This document shows, piece after piece, positions 24,967-33,841 of a stretch of DNA of 64,000 nucleotides; position 1 is the first letter of the stretch; each line of letters starts with the position of its first letter. The translations under genes and the position numbers were made by a program. The notes below the pieces were generated by a model, which saw nothing but the letters and a program-made list of their open reading frames with translations, was not told the origin of the DNA and did not search any database. The DNA is from JAZKBN01 sp040388605 (GTDB lineage Bacteria > Bacteroidota > Bacteroidia > Cytophagales > Flexibacteraceae): assembly GCA_040388605.1 (NCBI GenBank), contig JAZKBN010000005.1, positions 124,001 to 188,000 of the forward strand, read 5' to 3'.

Positions 24967-25851
24967 TCATGGCTTACTAAGTTCAACTTTAAACCAAAGC
25001 GATACAGTTTCCTCAGCCTGGCCTCCGCCACCTCCGCGATAACCGCCGCCGCCCATTCCTCCCATTCCGCCGCCGCCCATGCCGCCCATGCCACCGCCAC
25101 CCATGCCGCCCATTCCGCCGCCTCCCATTCCTCCCATGCCTCCTCCGCCACCCATGCCGCCCATTTGCTGTCCGGCTGCGCTGCCAACGCCGGTGCCTGC
25201 CGCGCGTTTTGGTTTACCGGTGGTAAAGCCGAGTGTAAGGGGTTTATGGTTGGGCTTTGTCAGGTTTTCAATAGAAGTATGCAGTACCTTAAAAGGTATA
25301 TGCATGGTATAGTTTAAAGAACCTGCGCTGTCGAATTCAAGCTTAAGGGCTATGCCGCTGCGGTCAGGAATAATAATGCGGTCAGGCCCTTCTTCGCTGA
25401 AATTGTGGAGGTCGGCTTCCTGCAGGTTTTCAAGCATGCGGCGCTGCATTTCTTTTTTATCGCGGGGCATGGCGCCGGGTTTGCTGCCGTCGGGCCCTGT
25501 TGCATTGTAGCCGGGTCTTGTACGCTGGTCTGCTGCCAGGGGATATTCTATTCCAGGCGATTTTTTCTTTTTCCCTGCCGTATCAATCCATACGGTGAGG
25601 CCCCTGAAAAGTATGCGGCGTATGGTTGTTTCATCGTTTATTTTCAGGCGGGCAATAAGCTCGGTATTGGTATTGCTTACGCTGTAATATATGCGGTCAT
25701 CAGAATCGAAAACGAAGGCGTTTTTTTCTGTTGTTTCACCGGATTGCAGTTTGCTGCGATAAATAGGCTTTTGGCTGCATGCCTGTAAGAGCAGGGCAGC
25801 TGCGGCAAAAAAAGTAATTGTTTTTAAGGCTTTTATAAAACCGTTTTTCAT
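24967..25851 (-). CDS. Lipoprotein with a Gly/Met tandem-repeat segment
   Basis: 294 residues, family not recognised. The signal peptide ends in lipobox L-Q-A-C with Cys25. Residues 26-225 look like a mixed alpha/beta domain (RIYYSVSNTNTELIARLKI; LKLEFDSAGSLNYTMHIPF). Residues 230-270 are five repeats of MGGMGGGG (the first with an extra Gly), then RGGGGG and a short structured end (TVSLWFKVELSKP). Because strand-like sequence resumes after the repeats, the Gly/Met stretch is probably a flexible loop inside a beta domain rather than a tail. Met-rich glycine loops can bind copper or silver, but nothing else here supports that. Single gene. Confidence 0.8.
   Translation of the reverse strand: MKNGFIKALKTITFFAAAALLLQACSQKPIYRSKLQSGETTEKNAFVFDSDDRIYYSVSNTNTELIARLKINDETTIRRILFRGLTVWIDTAGKKKKSPGIEYPLAADQRTRPGYNATGPDGSKPGAMPRDKKEMQRRMLENLQEADLHNFSEEGPDRIIIPDRSGIALKLEFDSAGSLNYTMHIPFKVLHTSIENLTKPNHKPLTLGFTTGKPKRAAGTGVGSAAGQQMGGMGGGGGMGGMGGGGMGGMGGGGMGGMGGGGMGGMGGGGYRGGGGGQAEETVSLWFKVELSKP
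25042..25164 (-). repeat. 24-bp coding tandem repeat (five MGGMGGGG units)
   Basis: Five units in frame on the minus strand, first unit 27 bp and four of 24 bp, with scattered synonymous changes (CCC/TCC, GCC/TCC/TTC), so the copies are not fresh duplications. Such arrays can change length by slippage. Confidence 0.85.
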
Positions 25852-25915
25852 GAGCTTTCGTATATGCTTTCAGGTAATGCCGGGCTTTCCACGTAACGCC
25901 CGACTAACTATTTGC

Positions 25916-25923
25916 CAAAATTA
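25916..25923 (-). promoter_or_regulatory. Candidate -7 promoter element for the Gly/Met lipoprotein
   Basis: Minus-strand TAATTTTG, a perfect TAnnTTTG, 65 bp upstream of the ATG at 25851. Just beyond it, 25941-25964 holds a bulged hairpin (GGGC..ATTAT / ATAAT..GCCC) shared with the crt operon leader. Confidence 0.4.
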
Positions 25924-26022
25924 CTGATTCAACGCAATGCGGGCTATTATTTTATATAATGCCCCTATATTATTCAGGCATTGTTTCTGCTGTCTTGCTT
26001 TTTAATTGCCGGCATAACCATA

Positions 26023-27534
26023 ATGAATCAAAATACGGAAAGAAGCGCTGCCGGGAAGGCAGGTAAAAATGTATTGGTTATCGGCGCAGGCCTCGGCGGA
26101 CTCTCAACAGCGCTACGTTTGGCTTCGCGCGGGTACAAAGTTCAGATAGTTGAAAAATACCACAGTCCCGGCGGACGCCTGAACATACTTGAAAAAGATG
26201 GTTTCCGCTTTGATCTCGGCCCCAGCTTTTTCTCTATGAGCTACGAGTTTACTGAGCTTTTTGATTTCTGCGGTGTAGCAAACCCGCTTAAATTCCACCC
26301 GCTTGACCCTTTGTACGCTGTTTTCTTCAGCCATCGCCAAAAGCCCTACCTCATTTTTAAAGACCTCATAAAGCTTGCCGCCCAGTTTCCTGAGGAAAAA
26401 GACTTTGAGGCAAAAGCAGCCAAATACCTGGCATCTGCCGGCCGGCTGTTTCATGATACCGAGTATAAAATTGTAAAGCGCAATTTCCCAACCCTTTTGC
26501 ATTACGGTGCTGCCCTTACCACGGTACCCCTTAAGCATCTTCCCCTGCTCATGCGCAGCATGTGGACCGAGCTGTGTCGCAACTTCGAAACCGAGGATGT
26601 TCGGGTAATATTCTCATTGGTGGCATTCTTCCTGGGAGCCACACCTTTTAATACCCCGGCCGTTTACAGCCTGCTTAATTATACCGAGCTAGTACACGAT
26701 GGCTATTGGAATGTTGAAGGCGGTATGTACAGGATTACCGAGGAAATGGTTAAGCTACTGGAAGACAAGGGCGTCAGCATTACATACAATACAGAAATAG
26801 TTTCTGCAGAAACAGAGGGCAGCGGCCTGCAATCTTTCACCGACCAAAACGGTAAAAAATGGATTGCCGATTTATACGTTGCCAACAGCGATGCCGCATG
26901 GTTCCGAGGCAAGGTGCTTAATCGCAAAAAGTTCAATACCCCTAAGCTCGATAAAATGGACTGGACCCTTGCGCCTTTCACCATTTACCTTGGCGTTAGA
27001 GGCAAAATTGAAAATCTGCATCACCATACCTATTTTCTGGGCAGCAATTTTAATGAGTATGCCGAAGGCATTTTCCGGACGGCGGTATCGCCGGAAAAGC
27101 CGTATTACTATGTTAATGCCGGCAGTAAAAGCAATCCTGCCTGCGCCCCTGAAGGCTGCGAGAACCTCTTTATTCTTTGCCCGGTGCCAGATCTCCGCTA
27201 TAAAAGCCATTGGGACGATAAAGAAACCCTTGCCGACAATATTATTGCCGACCTGAGCCAAAGAACCGGCTTCCCGATTGCTGAAAACACTATAACCCGT
27301 ACCATTCTTACCCCCGAAGACTGGCGCGACAGCTTTAACCTCTACCAGGGCAGCGGCCTTGGTCTTGCGCATGGCCTGAACCAGGTGGGCGGTCTGCGCC
27401 CGGCAAATAAGGACGAGGTGTTCAGCAACCTCTATTATGTGGGTGCGAGCACCATTCCCGGTACAGGCCTGCCTATTGTGGTCATTAGCTCTAAACTGGT
27501 TGCGGAACGTGTTTTGCAGGATTACCCGCTTTAA
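26023..27534 (+). CDS. crtI: Phytoene desaturase (CrtI family)
   Basis: FAD-dependent enzyme that desaturates phytoene, normally to lycopene. 503 residues from ATG 26023 (a TTG at 25981 in frame is less likely). The FAD-binding start is VLVIGAGLGGLSTALRLASRGY, followed by PGGRLN and DLGPSFF. The C-terminal signature of carotenoid desaturases is present: NLYYVGASTIPGTGLPIVVISS. It opens the crtI-crtB-crtY-crtZ operon, with crtB 78 bp downstream, which makes the lycopene-forming role very likely; the number of desaturation steps cannot be read from sequence. Confidence 0.95.
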   Translation: MNQNTERSAAGKAGKNVLVIGAGLGGLSTALRLASRGYKVQIVEKYHSPGGRLNILEKDGFRFDLGPSFFSMSYEFTELFDFCGVANPLKFHPLDPLYAVFFSHRQKPYLIFKDLIKLAAQFPEEKDFEAKAAKYLASAGRLFHDTEYKIVKRNFPTLLHYGAALTTVPLKHLPLLMRSMWTELCRNFETEDVRVIFSLVAFFLGATPFNTPAVYSLLNYTELVHDGYWNVEGGMYRITEEMVKLLEDKGVSITYNTEIVSAETEGSGLQSFTDQNGKKWIADLYVANSDAAWFRGKVLNRKKFNTPKLDKMDWTLAPFTIYLGVRGKIENLHHHTYFLGSNFNEYAEGIFRTAVSPEKPYYYVNAGSKSNPACAPEGCENLFILCPVPDLRYKSHWDDKETLADNIIADLSQRTGFPIAENTITRTILTPEDWRDSFNLYQGSGLGLAHGLNQVGGLRPANKDEVFSNLYYVGASTIPGTGLPIVVISSKLVAERVLQDYPL

Positions 27535-27612
27535 AATAATTGTGGAAAATGAATTATCCCCGGCCTGGAAAGCGGGAGCAACAGAATGGAAAAATTTAAA
27601 GTAAGCGAATAA

Positions 27613-28446
27613 ATGAACCTGTTCGACCAAACATCTCTGGAATGTGGCAGGCTGATAACGAACCGTTACAGCACATCGTTTTCTATGGGCATACGAACCC
27701 TGCATCCGCGTTTCCGCCTGTCGGTTTGTGGTATTTATGGCTTTGTGCGTTTTGCCGATGAAATTGTGGATACTTTTCATGAGCATAATCGCGCCGATCT
27801 CCTGGCGCGCTTTCGCATAGAAACGCATTTGGCCATTGCCGAGAAGATAAGCCTGAACCCGGTTTTAAATGCTTTCCAACTTACGGTTAACAGGTACAAT
27901 ATTGAGGCAGAGCTCATAGATGCATTCCTCGACAGCATGGCTACAGATTTAAGCAGAGCCCGTTATAATGCCCCAAGCCAGTATCAGCAATACATTTACG
28001 GTTCTGCCGAGGTTGTGGGCCTTATGTGCCTCCGCGTTTTTTGTGAAGGCGATAATGAAAAATATGAAGCCCTGAAAGCCCCTGCCCGTTCATTGGGCTC
28101 TGCTTTCCAGAAGGTAAATTTCCTGCGCGATATGCGCTCCGATTACGATGAGCGCGGCCGGGTTTATTTCCCCAACGCCGATTTTCACGGTTTTACAACC
28201 GCCGACAAGCTCAGCATTGAAGCCGACATTCAAAAAGATTTCGATGATGCCGAAGAAGGCATTAAACGCCTGCCGAAAGGTGCACGTGCCGGCGTATATT
28301 TGGCGGGTATTTACTATAAGCAGCTGTTTAACAAAATACGTCGTATGAGCCCTGCCTGCATTCAGAACAGCCGGGTAAGAGTTCCTGACAGCGTTAAGGT
28401 TTTACTCCTGCTGCGCACCTGGGCATTCGGCCTTTTTTCCACCTGA
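27613..28446 (+). CDS. crtB: Phytoene synthase (CrtB)
   Basis: 277 residues. Joins two geranylgeranyl diphosphates head to head to give phytoene. Both Asp-rich metal-binding motifs are seen: DEIVDT near residue 52 and DMRSDYDERGRVYFP near residue 175, together with YGSAEVVGLMCLRVF and FQKVNFLRD. These are the squalene/phytoene synthase marks. The order after crtI and before crtY matches a standard carotenoid operon. The stop is only 23 bp before the next start, so coupling is probable. GGPP synthase (crtE) is not in the window and must lie elsewhere. Confidence 0.96.
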   Translation: MNLFDQTSLECGRLITNRYSTSFSMGIRTLHPRFRLSVCGIYGFVRFADEIVDTFHEHNRADLLARFRIETHLAIAEKISLNPVLNAFQLTVNRYNIEAELIDAFLDSMATDLSRARYNAPSQYQQYIYGSAEVVGLMCLRVFCEGDNEKYEALKAPARSLGSAFQKVNFLRDMRSDYDERGRVYFPNADFHGFTTADKLSIEADIQKDFDDAEEGIKRLPKGARAGVYLAGIYYKQLFNKIRRMSPACIQNSRVRVPDSVKVLLLLRTWAFGLFST

Positions 28447-28469
28447 TACTGAAATTCAGCTTCCGCGCT

Positions 28470-29195
28470 TTGCTGTTGAACCCGCATTATACTTACCTCT
28501 GCCTGAACCTGCTCACCATAGCCTTTCCATTGGCTGCGGTAAAAGACAGCCGTTTCAGCTATTACCGAAGCCTGCAATACCTTTGGCCCGCCCTTATTTT
28601 TACCGGCGCCTGCTTTATTGCCGCCGATGTATGGTTCACCCGGCAGGGTATTTGGTCTTTCAACCCTGAATACATTATCGGTATTTATTGGCTTGATTTA
28701 CCTGTTGAGGAATGGCTTTTCTTTGCCTGCATACCCTTCAGCTGCGTATTTATTTATGAATGCATTGGCTGTTTTATGCCACATGCAGGCAGCGGAAACA
28801 CTGCTTATTATATAGCCTGGATGCTTGTTGGGCTGTTAGGTATGGTTGCATTCCTGTTCGGGGAAAGGACATATACATCGCTTAAGCTGGGCGGCGCGGC
28901 TTTGGCTATAGTGCTGCACTTAATGGTATTTAACAGGCAGGTTATTGGCAGGTTCCTTGTGGCTTACCTGTTCACCTTGCTTCCGTTCCTGTTGGTGAAC
29001 GGGGTGCTCACTTACCTGCCCGTAGTATATTATAATGACTCCGAGAACCTCGGTATCCGCATATCCGACTTTACAGGTATTCCCTTCTTTAATATTCCGA
29101 TAGAAGATACTGTTTATTCACTCTTCCTGATGCTTGTAAACGTGAGCATTTTCGAATGGCTGCGTATGCGCGACAGGCAAAAAACGGTTTTGTAA
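28470..29195 (+). CDS. crtY: Lycopene cyclase, fused heterodimer-type (CrtYc-Yd)
   Basis: 241-residue membrane protein with about seven helices. It belongs to the small CrtYc/CrtYd family, here fused, which cyclises lycopene to beta-carotene. Two related halves each carry the family motif: GIYWLDLPVEEWLFF in the first and GIPFFNIPIEDTVYSLF in the second (P-x-E-[E/D]). This cyclase class is unrelated to the flavin CrtY enzymes. There is no ATG: TTG at 28470 or TTG at 28476 are the possible starts, both unusual, and the frame is open back through the crtB stop. Downstream crtZ begins 4 bp after the stop. Confidence 0.93.
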   Translation: MLLNPHYTYLCLNLLTIAFPLAAVKDSRFSYYRSLQYLWPALIFTGACFIAADVWFTRQGIWSFNPEYIIGIYWLDLPVEEWLFFACIPFSCVFIYECIGCFMPHAGSGNTAYYIAWMLVGLLGMVAFLFGERTYTSLKLGGAALAIVLHLMVFNRQVIGRFLVAYLFTLLPFLLVNGVLTYLPVVYYNDSENLGIRISDFTGIPFFNIPIEDTVYSLFLMLVNVSIFEWLRMRDRQKTVL

Positions 29196-29199
29196 ATCT

Positions 29200-29682
29200 A
29201 TGCTTCCTCTCTGGCTGAACATATTTATTTTCCTGGCTGCCTTCTTCGGTATGGAAGGCATGGCCTGGTTCTCACATAAGTACATTATGCACGGCTTTAT
29301 GTGGCGATGGCATAAATCTCACCACCACCCCTATAACGGCATTTTAGAGAAGAACGATTTATTCAGCCTTGTTTTCAGCATACCGGCCATTGCCTGCTTT
29401 TGGGCAGGCTACAAATTTCCGCACCTGGCCTGGCTTACCTGGCTGGGCGCAGGTATAACCGGTTATGGCATATTCTATTTCATTTTTCATGATGTTATAG
29501 TGCACAGGCGTGTTAAGCATGGTTATCGTGCCGGCAGCTCCTATATGAAACGCCTGATTCGCGCCCATAAGGTGCATCATAAGTATACCGAAAAGGACGG
29601 GGCCGAAGCTTTCGGCTTTCTGTTTGCACCTAAAAAGTACGAGGTTAAAGATTATTCGGGCACAACTGTCCGGAAAAAGTAA
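29200..29682 (+). CDS. crtZ: Beta-carotene hydroxylase (CrtZ-type)
   Basis: 160-residue di-iron membrane hydroxylase that adds hydroxyls at C3 and C3' of beta-carotene, giving zeaxanthin. All expected His clusters are present: HKYIMHGFMWRWHKSHHHP, HDVIVHRRVKH and RAHKVHHKY. It starts 4 bp after crtY, completing the crtI-B-Y-Z order. The last 15 residues are charged. Its stop is only 10 bp from the end of the convergent 29693 gene, leaving no room for a terminator. Confidence 0.95.
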   Translation: MLPLWLNIFIFLAAFFGMEGMAWFSHKYIMHGFMWRWHKSHHHPYNGILEKNDLFSLVFSIPAIACFWAGYKFPHLAWLTWLGAGITGYGIFYFIFHDVIVHRRVKHGYRAGSSYMKRLIRAHKVHHKYTEKDGAEAFGFLFAPKKYEVKDYSGTTVRKK

Positions 29683-29692
29683 GGCGGTTTAA

Positions 29693-30352
29693 TTACTCAT
29701 CAGCCATTTTAATTACCTGCTCGCATTCTCTTTTTCCCCATCGGGGATAGGTGCTGTTTACCGGTTTGCTGCTGAACAGCGGGAGCGCTTTTTTCAAAAT
29801 ACCGATACCCTTATCCTTATTCCCGCCGAATAGCCTAGGAGTAAAATAATAATCGGTGCCTTCAAGATAGAGCGCCCTTGGGTTCAGCGGATTGGCTTTT
29901 TTTGCCTTGGCAATATACTCGTCAGAGAGCTCGCTGTATTTTTTACCATACCTGAACGGGCTTATAAAAATATGGGTGCGATAAGCCATGCTCATGAGGC
30001 TGTAAACTTCAGAGAGTTCGTACTTATGGGCAGTGTCGGTAAGGGCCAGGGCCTTTAAGGCGTATTCCTCGGCAGCCTTGTTATATGGTATTACCTTATC
30101 GCCGTCTTTATTGAGCAGGAAGCCTGCTGCGGCATGGCAATAGCCGGTATAATAGGCGCAGAGCCAATTGTTTTTGTACTTTTCTGCCTCTTTGCTGAAT
30201 TCCCCTGCAAGGCTTTTGTATTCAGCCTCGGTTGTGGCGGCATCAAGACGCTTAACCAATTGGGGCAGGGCAGCGCCTGCCTGTGCCCCTGCCGAAAAGT
30301 TTTGCCCTGTAATAAGTATGATGGCAAAGCTGAGGTAAAAACGCGCATTCAT
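29693..30352 (-). CDS. Secreted TPR-like protein, 219 residues
   Basis: No named family recognised. The first 23 residues are a signal peptide (FYLSFAIILITGQNFSAGAQ), so it acts in the periplasm or outside. The rest is helical with TPR-like pairs (NNWLCAYYTGYCHAAAGFLL, YELSEVYSLMSMAYRTHIF, NPLNPRALYLEGTDYYF), suggesting a protein-binding scaffold. Its ATG overlaps the stop of the upstream trmN6 gene by 4 bp (ATGA), so the two are translationally coupled even though one is exported and the other modifies tRNA. The link between them is not understood. Confidence 0.78.
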   Translation of the reverse strand: MNARFYLSFAIILITGQNFSAGAQAGAALPQLVKRLDAATTEAEYKSLAGEFSKEAEKYKNNWLCAYYTGYCHAAAGFLLNKDGDKVIPYNKAAEEYALKALALTDTAHKYELSEVYSLMSMAYRTHIFISPFRYGKKYSELSDEYIAKAKKANPLNPRALYLEGTDYYFTPRLFGGNKDKGIGILKKALPLFSSKPVNSTYPRWGKRECEQVIKMADE

Positions 30353-31164
30353 ATTTCAGGCCCGGCAGATTCCCGCCTGTCTACAGGCTCCTCAAACTTG
30401 GCAGATATAACCGTTCCTGTTTCTTTATCTGCATATTTATGCAGGAAAGCGGGGTCGTAATATGGGTCTAAAAGTTCTTTAAAGCGGCGGGTATAAAGGT
30501 TTTGCTTATCGCGGATGGCTATTTCCTCCAGTTCAAAGCCATCTGGCTCCGTTTGGCTGTAAAGGCTTACTATGCGGAATACGCGGCCCGGTAAGGTATT
30601 GAATATAAAGAGCTGTTTTTCCACATGCAGGTTAATGCCGCGTTTTCCGGCCTGCCGCTCGAAGCTTACACTTTGCGGCTCGGGCAGCAGCAGGGCGAAT
30701 TTTCCGCCGGGGCTGAGCAGTTTTTTAACACAGGCAATTAAATCAGGAAAGCTGAGGTTGCTTTGGTGCATGGCTGCATTTTCGGCTTCTTCGTCACGGC
30801 CGGGGTGGTTTTCATAAAACGGCGGGTTGCTGATTATGAAATCATATTCGCCCTCATGGTTTTTTGCATACTCCTTAATATCGGCATGTATGGCATTCAG
30901 CCTGTGGCTCCATGCCGATTTTTGAAAGTTCTCTGCTGCCTGCGTGCATGCGGCTTCATTTATTTCAACGGCATCAATTATAGCCCCCGTTCTTTGCGCC
31001 AGCATGAGCGAAAGCAGGCCGGTGCCCGCACCTATATCAAGTATTCTCCGGGCCTGCCCCGGTTGTGCCCAGGCCCCGAAAATGCAGGCCTCGGTACAGA
31101 CTTTCATAGCTGTTTTATCCTGGTTTACAGTAAACTGCCTGAACTTAAACCATGAATTAGACAT
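30349..31164 (-). CDS. trmN6: tRNA1(Val) (adenine(37)-N6)-methyltransferase (YfiC/TrmN6 family)
   Basis: 271 residues from ATG 31164 (a TTG six codons earlier is less likely). SAM-dependent enzyme that makes m6A37 in valine tRNA. The start WFKFRQFTVNQDKTAMKVCTE is typical of the family, followed by the SAM site ILDIGAGTGLLSLMLAQR and the N6-adenine catalytic motif NPPF in FIISNPPFYENHP. The last 45 residues (LDPYYDPAFLHKYADKE and beyond) extend past the usual end of about 240, possibly because the frame runs into the next gene by the ATGA overlap. Confidence 0.9.
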   Translation of the reverse strand: MSNSWFKFRQFTVNQDKTAMKVCTEACIFGAWAQPGQARRILDIGAGTGLLSLMLAQRTGAIIDAVEINEAACTQAAENFQKSAWSHRLNAIHADIKEYAKNHEGEYDFIISNPPFYENHPGRDEEAENAAMHQSNLSFPDLIACVKKLLSPGGKFALLLPEPQSVSFERQAGKRGINLHVEKQLFIFNTLPGRVFRIVSLYSQTEPDGFELEEIAIRDKQNLYTRRFKELLDPYYDPAFLHKYADKETGTVISAKFEEPVDRRESAGPEI

Positions 31165-31266
31165 AAATAGTGTTTGGTGCAAACCGGCAATACCGGGCTT
31201 TGATAATGGTGTATTGATTTCTTTGTAAGGTAATTATAATGGCGGCAGAACGCAGGTGTTTCGGGC

Positions 31267-32496
31267 TTATTTTGCCGCTTTCTTAGCTGCCTTGGCTTCT
31301 GCTTTTGCGGCCTTGGCGTTTTGCTTTTTAACCTTGTTCGGGTTCTCGTCGAAATTATAAGCCTTGGCCTCGTTACGTATGCTTTGCCATTGGCATAGGT
31401 CGAAGGCTTTTTTGTAATAGCTCATGGCTTTGTCTTTTTCCCCTGCCGCATCTGCAAGGCGGGCGAGGCCGGCATAACTTAGACCTGCTGCATGGCCACC
31501 GTTTTTCTTAACCTTTTTTGATGTTTCCAGGGCTTTCAGGTACCAAGTGCGCGCCTGCGCGGTGTTCTTTTCGCCCTTTTCGTAAATCATGCCCTGTAAA
31601 GCCTCTCCCATTACGCGGTAAAACGGATTTGCCATATCACGAATACCGGCAACTGTTTTTTCAGCTTCTTCGTATTGCCTTGCCGCCACCAGGCATTCCG
31701 ATGTAAGGGAGGCAATGTAGGTGTTCTTAGGGTTTTCAGCCCTTATGGCCTTAGCGAATTCAAGGGCTTCGGCAGGCTTCATTTCATGGTAAAGGGTAAT
31801 GCGGGCCAGGTAAATATAAGCCTCAGTACCCGTGAATACCGATTTTTCACCGGCAATTTTAAGCTCCGCCAAGCCGTTTGCCTTGCTGCCCGCCGCGAAC
31901 AGGCCCATCAGCGGGCCATAAAAGGGGTTAAGCTCGGGGTATAGAACGCGGTAATAGTCATACACCCCGCATGTGAAATAGAATTCCGGGTACCTGCTCT
32001 TCATGCCGAAGCCTTTTTGAATATTGCGATACGCCTTGCTTGCGTGGTTAATGGCATGGCCGTATTCCCCTGCATCGCTTTCGTGCTTGGCCAGCATCAT
32101 CATGGCCATCATTTGGAAAAATGTACCCTCGGCATTGTTTGGGTCCTTTTCAAGCATCTTATTGCTTTGGTCCGATACAGTATTGAGCAGCTTCTTGTAT
32201 TCAATGTACTCTTCGGGGTACTCGCTCACAGGCAGGTACTTCCAATACATGTTGAGCGCGGTAACAAGGCCTATAACAGGGTGGTTATTGTATTTGGGTT
32301 TCAGGCGCTTCAGGTAAGTATCTGTTTGGTCGAACTCGAAAGCGTAAATTTTCTCCATGGCGAGCTTAACGTTTTCAAGTGCCTGCTTATCGGTGGTAAG
32401 CACAGGTATTTGGGCCCATGCAGGCAGGCAGCCGGTGCATAGCAGCAGGAAGGCAACCGGTAAAGCGCGCAAAAATGTATGAAAAGGCAAGGGCAT
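31267..32496 (-). CDS. Secreted TPR-repeat protein with Lys/Ala-rich tail
   Basis: 409 residues from ATG 32496; earlier readings begin at a TTG. A signal peptide (LRALPVAFLLLCTGCLPAWAQ) is followed by about ten helical repeats of the TPR type (YIYLARITLYHEMKPAEALEF, ASLTSECLVAARQYEEAEK, GLSYAGLARLADAAGEKDKA). The signal could instead be a lipobox (C-T-G-C), so lipoprotein status is uncertain. The last 22 residues are Lys and Ala rich, a charged tail. No enzyme motif. It has the same strand as trmN6 and the 29693 TPR protein, 102 bp upstream, and may share their operon. Confidence 0.8.
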   Translation of the reverse strand: MPLPFHTFLRALPVAFLLLCTGCLPAWAQIPVLTTDKQALENVKLAMEKIYAFEFDQTDTYLKRLKPKYNNHPVIGLVTALNMYWKYLPVSEYPEEYIEYKKLLNTVSDQSNKMLEKDPNNAEGTFFQMMAMMMLAKHESDAGEYGHAINHASKAYRNIQKGFGMKSRYPEFYFTCGVYDYYRVLYPELNPFYGPLMGLFAAGSKANGLAELKIAGEKSVFTGTEAYIYLARITLYHEMKPAEALEFAKAIRAENPKNTYIASLTSECLVAARQYEEAEKTVAGIRDMANPFYRVMGEALQGMIYEKGEKNTAQARTWYLKALETSKKVKKNGGHAAGLSYAGLARLADAAGEKDKAMSYYKKAFDLCQWQSIRNEAKAYNFDENPNKVKKQNAKAAKAEAKAAKKAAK

Positions 32497-32775
32497 AATG
32501 ATTGTTAAGAGCCGGTTAAATGGGTGATGTTGGGTCCGCAAAACTGCTGCCGGTTATCTTAAGCAGAAATAAAAATATAGCCGGAAGCTGTATTTAGCAG
32601 ATAAACGGGTTTAGGCCGGTCTTATTGGCAGTCCGGGTTTTAAAATTGGCAATAATTGGCATAAAACCTTGGAATTATTTTGCATTTAACAATGAAAATA
32701 AGGCTGCGATTATTTCGGTTCCTGATTGAATGCGGGGCTTGCGGCCCCTGTTTAAGCTAAGCCGGCTAATTTTTG

Positions 32776-32783
32776 TACCTTTG
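32776..32783 (+). promoter_or_regulatory. Candidate -7 promoter element for trhO
   Basis: TACCTTTG followed by CGCC is one of the best TAnnTTTG matches in the window, 43 bp upstream of the ATG at 32826. It supports that start over a longer reading from 32730. Confidence 0.55.
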
Positions 32784-32825
32784 CGCCGCACATCGGTAAA
32801 ACACACCGACACGTACAAAAAAACC

Positions 32826-33812
32826 ATGGATACCCAAGCCTACAGAATTCTGCTGTACTATTGCTATGTCCCTGTTGAAGACCCTGAGTCTTATAGGGAA
32901 GAGCACCACGCCTTATGCCTGCGCCTGAACCTGCGCGGGCGCATTATTATAGCCTCAGAAGGCATTAACGGCACCGTTAGCGGCCTCACCTCAGATTGCG
33001 AAGCCTATATGGCCGCCCTGCACGCCGATACCCGCTTTGCCGATATTGATTTTAAGATTGAAGCCAACGAAGGCCATTCTTTCAATAAGCTCTATGTGCG
33101 CGTTAAAGAAGAAATTGTTAACGCCGATTTACAGCATGTAAAGCCTTACGAGGCCACCGGCATTCACCTTTCCCCCGCTGATTTCCGCAATATTAAAAAC
33201 GACCCCGATGTGGTTCTGCTTGATGTGCGCAGCAATTACGAGCACGGGGTAGGCCGTTTCAAAAACGCTCTTACCCTTGATATGGAGAACTTCCGCGAGT
33301 TCCCCGAAAGAGTGGAAGAACTTGCAAAAGACCCAAGCCTTGAAGGTAAAAAGATAGTAACCTATTGCACCGGCGGCATTAAATGCGAAAAAGCCAGCGC
33401 TTACCTGCTTGAGCGTGGCTTTAAAAACGTATATCAATTGCACGGCGGCATTATTAAATACGGCATAGAAGAAGGCGGCGAAGATTTCGAAGGCAAATGC
33501 TATGTGTTCGATAACCGTGTGGCGGTAGATGTAAACAGTGTTAACCCAACGGTGGTGAGCACCTGCCATATCTGCGGCACCTTGTCTGATCGCATGGTGA
33601 ACTGCGCCAATGCCGAATGCAACCTGCATGCCCCCGTCTGTGAGGCCTGCGGCATAACCATGGAAGGCGCATGTTCCGAAGAATGCCGTACCCATGAAGC
33701 CAAGCGCCCTTACGATGGCACCGGCGCATACCCTAAACAATTAAACGGTTATGATCCTTATCATAACTCGGTCAGGAAGAAGCGGAATGCCCATGCGGGC
33801 AGCGAAGCTTAA
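32826..33812 (+). CDS. trhO: tRNA uridine(34) hydroxylase, rhodanese family
   Basis: 328 residues. TrhO (YceA) uses O2 to form 5-hydroxyuridine at the tRNA wobble position. The N-terminal domain (GRIIIASEGINGTVSG) and a rhodanese domain with the active-site loop TYCTGGIKCEKA are family signatures. The C-terminal part carries a Cys-rich segment with CHICG, NCANAEC, CEACG and CSEEC that may bind zinc, common in this family. Start chosen at ATG 32826, 43 bp after a good promoter core. The 33842 phosphorylase follows by 29 bp and is likely co-transcribed. Confidence 0.93.
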   Translation: MDTQAYRILLYYCYVPVEDPESYREEHHALCLRLNLRGRIIIASEGINGTVSGLTSDCEAYMAALHADTRFADIDFKIEANEGHSFNKLYVRVKEEIVNADLQHVKPYEATGIHLSPADFRNIKNDPDVVLLDVRSNYEHGVGRFKNALTLDMENFREFPERVEELAKDPSLEGKKIVTYCTGGIKCEKASAYLLERGFKNVYQLHGGIIKYGIEEGGEDFEGKCYVFDNRVAVDVNSVNPTVVSTCHICGTLSDRMVNCANAECNLHAPVCEACGITMEGACSEECRTHEAKRPYDGTGAYPKQLNGYDPYHNSVRKKRNAHAGSEA

Positions 33813-33841
33813 AGCCCTGTTAATACACAAACCAATACTCA

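Noticed and set aside
25981..26022. TTG start for crtI at 25981
   Set aside because: The ATG at 26023 is closer to the FAD-binding start and to known CrtI lengths.
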